From an uncultured Candidatus Melainabacteria bacterium (GTDB lineage Bacteria > Cyanobacteriota > Vampirovibrionia > Gastranaerophilales > Gastranaerophilaceae), in contig CAKVJR010000012.1 in assembly GCA_934754855.1 (NCBI GenBank), positions 1-25,759 on the forward strand: a stretch of DNA of 25,759 bases, given 5' to 3'. Both the position numbers and the translations under genes were made by a program. The first letter of the stretch is position 1. Every line of letters starts with the position of its first letter. The notes under the pieces were generated by a model that worked only from the letters and a program-made list of their open reading frames with translations, was not told where the DNA came from and did no database searches. Positions 1 to 6,667 of this stretch are shown here, one piece after another.

Positions 1-2286
1 TTCCGACATATTATATTTTTCAGCGATTTTGTTAAGTTGAGAAGAAATTTCACTTATTGATTGAAAAACACGACCTTCATCAATACCCGACACAATCAGC
101 CGAATTACTTGTGAAAAGGGCGGATAGCCGAACTCTCTTCGCATTCTTATTTCTTCTTCATAAAATTTTTGATAATTCTGTTCTTTCGCCGACTCAATAA
201 CAGAAAAATCAGGATTAAACGTCTGAAAGACAACAGAACCGCCAAATCTTCCCCGTCCCGCACGTCCTGCAACCTGCGTCAAAAGTTGAAATCCTCGCTC
301 TGACGAACGAAAATCAGGGAAAACAAACGAACCGTCTGAATTTATTACCCCGACAAGCGTCACATTCTCGTTGTCCAAACCCTTTGCACTCATTGACGTT
401 CCGATTAAAATGTCAACATCTCCGTTTTCAAATTCATTCAACATTTCCGCATAAGCGTTTTTGTGGTTCATATTGTCCGAATCAAAACGGGCAATTCTTG
501 CGTCAGGAAAAAGTTTTTGGGCAATTTCTTCTACCCTCTCCGTTCCCGTTCCCGAAAATTTAAACTCCGAAGAACCGCAAGACGGGCAGGTTTCAGGCAC
601 ACTTGTCTGATAATCGCACCAATGACATCTGAAAGTGTTGGATTTTTTGTGAAAAACCAACGGCACGGAACAATGCGGACAAGTCAAAATTTCTCCGCAA
701 GACGGACACTGAATTTTTGTCGAAAAACCGAGTCTGTTCATCAAAAGTATTGTCTGTTTGCCGTTTTCAAGGTTTTCTTCGATTTTTCGGATTAAATATT
801 TTGAAAATTGACGCTGTCCCTTTGCGGAATATTCCTCTTTCATATCGACAATCGAAACTGGAGCAAGCGGAACATTGTTAAAACGCTCCTTTAATTCAAT
901 CAAATTACCGCTTTCAACCGCACGAAAATAAGTGCAGACATCAGGAGTTGCAGAGCCTTTAACGATTGTTGCACCGTTAATTTTCGCCAATTTTTCGGCA
1001 ACTTCACACGCATTGTAATAAGGGGGCGGAGCCGTCTGTTTATAAGAACTTTCGTGTTCTTCATCAATCACAATCAGCCCGATATTTTTAAGAGGAGCAA
1101 ACACCGCAGACCTTGCTCCCACAAGGATTTTAACCTTATTTTGTTTCATTCTACGACGAATATCAAATTTTTCACCGTCCGAAATCGAACTGTGCCAAAT
1201 TGCAACATTTTCAAGTCCGAACCTAAGAGCCGTTTTCTTCGTCAACATTGACGCAATGGCAATTTCAGGGGCGAGAAAAAGTACATTTTTTCCCTCACCA
1301 ATGACTTTTTTCATCAATGCAAAATACAACTCCGTTTTTCCCGAAGCAGTAACGCCATGCACCAAAATCGGCTCCGTTTGCCGATTATCAATTTTTTTAG
1401 AAATTTCATCAAACGCAAATTTCTGCTCATCAGACAATTCGGGGAAATCTGTCATTTTCTCACCCGCATAAATTCCGAGCGGGTTACGATAAATATTTTT
1501 ATCGAAAATTTCAACCAAACCCTCTGCCTGAGCCTTTTTCAGAGTTGGCAAAGTCGTATGAGCAATTTTCAAAAATTCGGACAATAAAAACTCATTTTCG
1601 ACATCAAAATTATTTAAAAACTTCAAAAAAGTCTTATTTTCGGTCGATTTTGACAAAATTTTGACATATTTTTGAGTTTTTTCGCTGATTTTCGGTTCAT
1701 CAGAAATATTTTCAGACTTCACAAGTCCTAAAGTTTTCAACTTTCTCAAAGCACGGGCGAATTTTTCTTTTGAAAGTTGAACTTTTCTTTTCAAAGTAAC
1801 ATCAGACGTCGGCACTTCAAAATCAAGAGCCGCAAAGATTTTACGCTCATTTTCATTCAAATTGCCGTCAAAATCCCGAGAAATTTTAGTAATTTTAGTT
1901 TTAAATTTACCAAACAATTTCGATGCCGCTGCAACCTGAATTACGGAATTTAAGTCGCACACATAATATTTTGCAGTCCAAAGCAAAAGTTGCATATATT
2001 CAGGCGTAAAAGCGACATCATCATCTAAAACGTCCAAAATCGGTTTAACTTTAAAATCACCGTCAAGAGTATCCGAAAAGCCGACAACGAAACCATTTAC
2101 GGCATTTTTAACACCAAAAGGAACGACGACGGGAGAACCGTACTTGATTTTTTCTCTCAAATCGTCCGGAATTGAGTAACTGAAAGCCTTTGTCCCCAAT
2201 CCGTTAACATCAGCAATAACAAGGGCATATTTTTTCAATATGCCCTTATCATCAACATTTTCAACCTTTTGAGTTGCATTTGTCAT
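1..2286 (-). CDS. priA: Primosomal replication protein N' (PriA helicase), 3' end beyond window
   Basis: PriA is the 3'-to-5' DNA helicase that recognises stalled forks and reloads the replicative helicase. The frame is open from an ATG at 2284-2286 to the window edge, 762 codons, so only the last few tens of residues are missing. Landmarks in order: the PriA 3'-DNA-binding start (KYALVIADV, about residues 20-28), Walker A GVTASGKTE (311-319), the DEEH box (408-411), a zinc region with four CxxC pairs (Cys 527 to Cys 570), and helicase motif VI QVAGRAGR (671-678). All catalytic and metal residues are intact. The ATG overlaps the stop codon of the upstream PC4-like gene by one base (TAATG), implying coupled translation. 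About 16 residues precede the usual PriA N-terminus, so a TTG about 45 bases further in is an alternative start. Confidence 0.96.
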   Translation of the reverse strand, partial: MTNATQKVENVDDKGILKKYALVIADVNGLGTKAFSYSIPDDLREKIKYGSPVVVPFGVKNAVNGFVVGFSDTLDGDFKVKPILDVLDDDVAFTPEYMQLLLWTAKYYVCDLNSVIQVAAASKLFGKFKTKITKISRDFDGNLNENERKIFAALDFEVPTSDVTLKRKVQLSKEKFARALRKLKTLGLVKSENISDEPKISEKTQKYVKILSKSTENKTFLKFLNNFDVENEFLLSEFLKIAHTTLPTLKKAQAEGLVEIFDKNIYRNPLGIYAGEKMTDFPELSDEQKFAFDEISKKIDNRQTEPILVHGVTASGKTELYFALMKKVIGEGKNVLFLAPEIAIASMLTKKTALRFGLENVAIWHSSISDGEKFDIRRRMKQNKVKILVGARSAVFAPLKNIGLIVIDEEHESSYKQTAPPPYYNACEVAEKLAKINGATIVKGSATPDVCTYFRAVESGNLIELKERFNNVPLAPVSIVDMKEEYSAKGQRQFSKYLIRKIEENLENGKQTILLMNRLGFSTKIQCPSCGEILTCPHCSVPLVFHKKSNTFRCHWCDYQTSVPETCPSCGSSEFKFSGTGTERVEEIAQKLFPDARIARFDSDNMNHKNAYAEMLNEFENGDVDILIGTSMSAKGLDNENVTLVGVINSDGSFVFPDFRSSERGFQLLTQVAGRAGRGRFGGSVVFQTFNPDFSVIESAKEQNYQKFYEEEIRMRREFGYPPFSQVIRLIVSGIDEGRVFQSISEISSQLNKIAEKYNMSE
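2221..2247. repeat. Perfect 10-bp inverted repeat inside the 5' end of priA
   Basis: AAGGGCATAT (2221-2230) and ATATGCCCTT (2238-2247) are exact reverse complements with a 7-base loop. The hairpin lies 39 bases into the priA message. In the mRNA the left arm contains AAGGG placed a few bases before an in-frame TTG, so the hairpin could hide a Shine-Dalgarno sequence for an alternative start. Neither strand has a T-run after it, so it does not look like a terminator. The structure is read directly from sequence; any function is inference. Confidence 0.5.
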
Positions 2287-2534
2287 TAAACGTCTGCTTC
2301 CTCAGGGGTCAAAAGTTCTTCAATCGCAACGTCAACCGCATCTTTCAAAGTCATAAGAGCGTCGGGAGCAAACGTAACGCCTTTCTTAGTCGGGAGCCAA
2401 GTTTGACCGTCATCAGTTGTGTAAAAAATTCTCATATTGAGATAACTTTTACCTCTGTAATGACTGATTGAGATTTGTAATTGTTCTGTTGCACTTCTTG
2501 CAATGGTTGCAAGGATTTTTGATTCATCTGCCAT
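2286..2534 (-). CDS. PC4/YdbC-family ssDNA-binding transcriptional coactivator-like protein
   Basis: A small protein of 82 residues that matches the bacterial PC4 (p15)/YdbC family, which binds single-stranded DNA or RNA as a dimer. The family core is visible: a basic strand with RGKSYLNMR (about 27-35), a turn with DDGQTWLPTKKGVTF (about 41-55), and a C-terminal amphipathic helix (about 58-76) for dimerisation. AAGGAG lies just before the ATG and overlaps the stop codon of the mutase gene 14 bases upstream, and its own stop overlaps the priA start. The three genes therefore look like one transcript. Pairing with priA is consistent with a role on exposed ssDNA, but the exact function in this organism is unknown. 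Confidence 0.85.
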   Translation of the reverse strand: MADESKILATIARSATEQLQISISHYRGKSYLNMRIFYTTDDGQTWLPTKKGVTFAPDALMTLKDAVDVAIEELLTPEEADV

Positions 2535-2548
2535 TTATGGTTTTCTCC

Positions 2549-4831
2549 TTATAATCCGATAGTTTCAGCATAATTCGGGATTACAAACGGAACATTGTTT
2601 GCATCTTTGTCGGTAAATTCTTGGTAAATTACCGCCGATTTTGCTTTTGCATTGTCATAATATGCTTTGTCGATGTATTTCAAGTAAGTATCGTTCAAAT
2701 CGCCCGAGTAGTTACCCAAAATTTTCGCAAAGTGCAAAATGTTTGCTTTGTCTGAACCTGCACCGTATGCCTTAGTTTTTGCGTCGGTACCTGAGGGTCT
2801 GATTTCGATATATTTATCATCAAATAACAAATATGTACCGTCACCTACGAACAAAACATCTTTGAGGTTTGAAAAATCGAGTTCGTCACCGAAAGTTGAA
2901 ACGAAAATTTCTCTTGCATTATCAACCGTAATTTTGCCCTCACGTTTTGCCATTGCAATTGCGAGGTAGAACACATCGTTTTTCGTACGTTTTGCTTCAC
3001 CGTCTTTCTTTGCGGCAGTAAGTTTTGCGATATCGGGTTCTGATTCGTTGTAATAAGCAATATCTTCACGAACATCAAATTTGCCGACGATTTTGTTATC
3101 ATCAAACAATTTTACCAACGCTTCCGAGAGGAGCAATTTTTGTTCGTTCATAGCACTGACCATTGCAGAACCGATAAGAATTGCCTCAGTTGCACTCTTT
3201 TCTCTCATCGCAATAGCCATTCTGCCTGCTTTTGAAACAACGGGTTGTTCAGCACCGATAATCATACCGCCTGATTCTTCACCTGCAAATACAACCGCAG
3301 GATTTGCACCAAGATTTACGTCATAGCCGAACACATCAGTGATAACAACATCTTTGCCGTTATTTTCAGCAAGTTGTTTTTCAACTTTTTTCATAATATT
3401 TGCAATTTCTTTGAAACCGACAGGTACGTTAACGACCTTAACGCCGTTGTTTGCAGCCCATTCGTCCCAAGATTTTGCAGATGCGGTTGTTTTGATGATA
3501 AATCTTGTGTGATTATTCCAAAGACCTGCATCTTTCAATTGTTTTGCCCAAAAATCCATAATCAAAAGAAATGATTGGTTTGCAGTCAATACTGACAAAA
3601 TTCTTCCTTCATCAAGGGCAACGTAATCAATACCTGTTTGCTTTAATCTGTCTGCGTTTTCAGCCTTTTCAATTTGGCAAACCGTAAATCTGTCGTGGTC
3701 GGGGTCAGTGATGAAAACTGCCGTACCGACAGGATATTTAGCCAATTTTTCTTTGTAATTCAATGTTTCAATTACGGGGAAGAACGGCTTACCGTCTTTA
3801 TCCTTTGCAACAACTGTTGTATCAAGCGAATAATCATAGAAACATTTGTTTCCTTTGCTGTCGTGGTCAAACTTACCGATTCCGTGGAAGAACGGATCTT
3901 CTTCCGTATTGAACCAATCGTAGTGTTTTTCGATTTTCAAATCTTTCAAAACTCTCGACAAAGTTCTATATGCAGAACCGCCGACATTTTCGATAACAAT
4001 TTTATCGTTGAGTTTATCAATTAATTTGATGTTATTTTCGTTTGCAACACCGCTTTGCAAATATTCAACATACAAATCAACACCGTCATCATATTTTTGC
4101 AAGAATTTTTCGTTGATTAATTTATCGTCATTTGCTGCAATCGGAATGTCGTAGTAGCCTTTTTCTTCAACTTCCGCAAAAATTGCTTTAATTTGATTTA
4201 CAAAAGCCATAGATTCTTCGGGAAGATATTGGCTGCCTTGTGAATTTAAGTCTTTTGTTGCGTTTTTAACGCTGATACCGTGGCTTGATGTGATATATTC
4301 ACCGCCCAAAAGGTCAAGTTTGAATGCCAAGAACGAAGCAAGCCAAATCGGCATAGACTGTCTGTCTTTTGTCGTGATAGTTTCAATGCCTTGTGCCGCT
4401 TGAACTCTCGCAATCATATCGAGGAAAAGTTCTGAATTGTAACGGACTTCACGACCTACCAATTTCAAAAGTTTTTTATTTTCGTAATTTTTCTTTGCAA
4501 CGAGTGCTTTTGCGTGTGTTGCAAGGATAATACCGATAACGTTAATCGGAAATCTTGCATCATGCGGATACAAAATATTTTGGGGACCTCTGATACCTGC
4601 CGTTGAAACCGCTGCTTCCTTGGCATAGTTAGCAAGCCAGTTCGACAAATTCAATCCTTCGGGATTTTTTTCGGCATCATAAGGTGCCAAATGTTCTTTT
4701 TTAATACGCAACGTGAACGCTTCTTTATTGTGAAAATCCGGTAATGTACTGTGTTTTACATAATCCGGTGTATTCTTTTCAACTGAAGCAAAAAGTTCTT
4801 TTTCTGTTTCGCTGTGTGCTTGTCTTGTCAT
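2549..4831 (-). CDS. Phosphoglucomutase/phosphomannomutase-family enzyme (alpha-D-phosphohexomutase)
   Basis: Cytoplasmic enzyme expected to interconvert hexose 1- and 6-phosphates. With the ATG at 4829-4831 the product has 760 residues, longer than usual bacterial members (about 450-580). Motifs in order: TAGIRG (77-82), the phosphoserine loop as TSSHG (181-185) instead of the common TASHNP, the metal loop DPDHDR (376-381), the sugar-binding loop GEESGG (517-522) and the phosphate loop RPSGTD (678-683). The frame stays open upstream to a TTG at 4990, but that start would add 53 Cys-rich residues and lies upstream of a consensus promoter. The ATG has GAGG eight bases before it, so I chose it. 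The PC4-like gene follows after 14 bases. Substrate (glucose, mannose or other) cannot be read from sequence. Confidence 0.88.
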   Translation of the reverse strand: MTRQAHSETEKELFASVEKNTPDYVKHSTLPDFHNKEAFTLRIKKEHLAPYDAEKNPEGLNLSNWLANYAKEAAVSTAGIRGPQNILYPHDARFPINVIGIILATHAKALVAKKNYENKKLLKLVGREVRYNSELFLDMIARVQAAQGIETITTKDRQSMPIWLASFLAFKLDLLGGEYITSSHGISVKNATKDLNSQGSQYLPEESMAFVNQIKAIFAEVEEKGYYDIPIAANDDKLINEKFLQKYDDGVDLYVEYLQSGVANENNIKLIDKLNDKIVIENVGGSAYRTLSRVLKDLKIEKHYDWFNTEEDPFFHGIGKFDHDSKGNKCFYDYSLDTTVVAKDKDGKPFFPVIETLNYKEKLAKYPVGTAVFITDPDHDRFTVCQIEKAENADRLKQTGIDYVALDEGRILSVLTANQSFLLIMDFWAKQLKDAGLWNNHTRFIIKTTASAKSWDEWAANNGVKVVNVPVGFKEIANIMKKVEKQLAENNGKDVVITDVFGYDVNLGANPAVVFAGEESGGMIIGAEQPVVSKAGRMAIAMREKSATEAILIGSAMVSAMNEQKLLLSEALVKLFDDNKIVGKFDVREDIAYYNESEPDIAKLTAAKKDGEAKRTKNDVFYLAIAMAKREGKITVDNAREIFVSTFGDELDFSNLKDVLFVGDGTYLLFDDKYIEIRPSGTDAKTKAYGAGSDKANILHFAKILGNYSGDLNDTYLKYIDKAYYDNAKAKSAVIYQEFTDKDANNVPFVIPNYAETIGL

Positions 4832-4858
4832 TTTACAACCCTCATTTTCTTTTCGGTA

Positions 4859-4886
4859 ATTATAACACATCTTATCTATATCACAA
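4859..4886 (-). promoter_or_regulatory. Sigma70-type promoter for the mutase-PC4-priA transcript
   Basis: On the minus strand TTGTGA (4881-4886) is followed after 16 bases by a perfect TATAAT (4859-4864). The expected start of transcription is about 20 bases before the ATG at 4831, leaving room for its GAGG ribosome site. The promoter lies inside the longer TTG-started frame, which argues against that longer start. Confidence 0.7.
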
Positions 4887-5076
4887 ACAGGTTTTTGAAC
4901 ACAGACCTCTGAGCAAAACCCCGATTGCGTCAAACATGCAACCGTAAAGATTGCAGTTTTTATTATATTAGTTTTTGAAATTTTAACCAATATTAAACCC
5001 TTTTCGTTTTCAAAATCCGTGAATTTTTAAAATTGCCAATCATGTTAACTTTTATTATTATAAATTAATGTAAAAA

Positions 5077-6102
5077 TTATAATTCGCCCCGAAATCCTTT
5101 TGTTGTGGCAATTGTTCTGCCGATAGAGCGGATTTTCGCCTCAACACATTTGCGACATTTTTCTGCACCGTCATCAAGACAAATTTTTCCCGGGTAAAGT
5201 TGATATTTCGAGCGGTAAGATGTGTCGTTAACATTCGGCATAACGACATTTGCACCTGATTGCAATGCAATAATTCTGCCGTTAGGATTTAACGTTTCCA
5301 TAGCAGTCGTGGCGGGAATATTCGCCGACGGGAGCAGCAATCTTGCAAGTGCCATAACTTTCAACGCTTTTTCAAAAGTTCCGCCGACTTCGTCTTTGAG
5401 CGGGGTTTGAGGATTAGGGATAAAAGGTCCAAGACCGACCATATCGGCGTCAACTTCTTGAAAAAACAACAAATCTTCCGCAATATGTTCGTCCGTTTGA
5501 TTGGGCAAGCCGATTAAATCGCCCGTACCCGTTTCAAAACCTATTGATTTTAAAAATTTGATACACGCCATTCGTCTTGACAAACTCATCTCAGGGTGCA
5601 TTTCTCGATAAAGTTTATAACTCGTCGTTTCAATTCTGAGCAAATATCTGTCTGCCCCTGCCTCTTTTAACGCACGATATTCGGCTTCGTCTTTTTCACC
5701 GATTGAAAGGGTTACGGCGATATCGAGCGATTTAATTTTGCGAATAATATCGCAAAGCGTTTCAATCGAATAAGTTTGGGTTTCTCCCGATTGAAGAACA
5801 ACTGTCTTAAAACCCAACGTTGCTGCACGTTTTGCCGTTTCAAAAATATCTTCGGGCGTCATAGCATAACGTTCGACCAAAGAATTATCCCGTCTTATTC
5901 CGCAATACATACAATTTTGTCCGCAAATGTTGGTAAATTCAATCAAAGCACGCAAATGCACCGCATCACCGACCCTGTTTTTGCGAACATAATCCGCCGC
6001 CTTAAACAGGTAATCATTGCAAGTTTCGTTTTTTAAAATCTCAACAATCTCGGAATGAGAAAGTCTGCTCGTTTTAACCGCTTTATTAATAAGTTTTTCC
6101 AT
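5077..6102 (-). CDS. hydE: [FeFe]-hydrogenase H-cluster maturase HydE (radical SAM)
   Basis: Radical S-adenosylmethionine enzyme that helps build the diiron subcluster of [FeFe]-hydrogenase. The product has 341 residues, normal for HydE. It has the radical-SAM CxxxCxxC cluster (Cys 60, 64, 67), followed by GIRRDN. A second C-terminal set, Cys 308, 316 and 319 (spacing C-x7-C-x2-C), matches the accessory cluster of Thermotoga HydE, and IPATTAM and YQLYPGKIC are typical. PylB and BioB are relatives, but the accessory Cys set and these motifs favour HydE. No HydA, HydF or HydG is in the window, so its partners are elsewhere. The ATG start is not preceded by a strong ribosome site. It is divergent from the glyoxalase gene and 245 bases upstream of the mutase, which has its own promoter. 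Confidence 0.9.
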   Translation of the reverse strand: MEKLINKAVKTSRLSHSEIVEILKNETCNDYLFKAADYVRKNRVGDAVHLRALIEFTNICGQNCMYCGIRRDNSLVERYAMTPEDIFETAKRAATLGFKTVVLQSGETQTYSIETLCDIIRKIKSLDIAVTLSIGEKDEAEYRALKEAGADRYLLRIETTSYKLYREMHPEMSLSRRMACIKFLKSIGFETGTGDLIGLPNQTDEHIAEDLLFFQEVDADMVGLGPFIPNPQTPLKDEVGGTFEKALKVMALARLLLPSANIPATTAMETLNPNGRIIALQSGANVVMPNVNDTSYRSKYQLYPGKICLDDGAEKCRKCVEAKIRSIGRTIATTKGFRGEL

Positions 6103-6112
6103 AAATTCATTA

Positions 6113-6142
6113 TTGCATAAATGTTTGAATTTTTGCTATAAT
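6113..6142 (+). promoter_or_regulatory. Promoter for the glyoxalase-like gene
   Basis: TTGCAT (6113-6118), an 18-base spacer and TATAAT (6137-6142), with TGC just before the -10 (extended -10). It lies in the 84-base gap between the divergent hydE and glyoxalase-like genes and ends about 45 bases before the glyoxalase ATG. Confidence 0.65.
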
Positions 6143-6186
6143 TATTTTGTGAATTTTAGTTAATTTTGGTCATAGAGGGAACATAT

Positions 6187-6564
6187 ATGAAATTTTTGCA
6201 CGCAATGATAAGAGTAAGCAACTTGGAAAAATCACTCAAATTTTACAAAGAAATTTTGGGATTTGATATCGTAAAAGAACTCCGACTCGACGATTGCACG
6301 CTCTATTATTTGGGTTGCAAGGAAAGCGGTGATTTTCAAATCGAATTAACCGCAAATGACGAAAAAGTCGATAAATACGAAAACGGCAACGCTTTCGGAC
6401 ATTTTGCCTTTGCTGCAAACGACTTGAAAGAAATTGAACAAAAAATGAAAAAACTCGGAATTGATTGGCTCTATGAACCTTACGAACTCGATAAAATCAA
6501 CTCTAAAATTGCATTTTTGAAAGACCCTGACGGCAACGAAATTGAACTTATCCAACAAATGTAA
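6187..6564 (+). CDS. gloA: Glyoxalase I-like metalloenzyme (VOC superfamily)
   Basis: Lactoylglutathione-lyase-type protein that would isomerise a thiol-methylglyoxal adduct during methylglyoxal detoxification. The product has 125 residues from the ATG at 6187, which has GAGGGA eight bases upstream; a TTG at 6166 in the same frame lacks such a site. Two VOC modules are visible, and the four metal ligands of GloA-type enzymes can be placed: His 5 (LHAMIRV), Glu 53 (QIELT), His 72 (GHFAF) and Glu 120 (NEIELI). The final DPDGNEIEL is typical of the family. The gene shares its direction with the glucan-branching-like gene 103 bases downstream. The true thiol cofactor in this organism is unknown, and a related VOC function such as a dioxygenase cannot be fully excluded. 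Confidence 0.85.
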   Translation: MKFLHAMIRVSNLEKSLKFYKEILGFDIVKELRLDDCTLYYLGCKESGDFQIELTANDEKVDKYENGNAFGHFAFAANDLKEIEQKMKKLGIDWLYEPYELDKINSKIAFLKDPDGNEIELIQQM

Positions 6565-6667
6565 GGTTTTGTAAATTTTAAGTTACAAAATACAAAAAAG
6601 TAACAAAATTTTTTGTTCAGGAAACTTCAAACAAACGTGGAACTATAACCATGCGGAGTGTGTCAAA

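Noticed and set aside
2549..4990. Mutase as an 813-residue protein with a signal-peptide-like start
   Set aside because: It needs a TTG start without a ribosome site, the extension contains a consensus promoter, and an ATG with GAGG lies just downstream at 4831.
5058..6102. Biotin synthase (BioB) or PylB instead of HydE
   Set aside because: The radical-SAM part alone would fit, but the C-terminal C-x7-C-x2-C cluster and the IPATTAM and YQLYPGKIC motifs are those of HydE.
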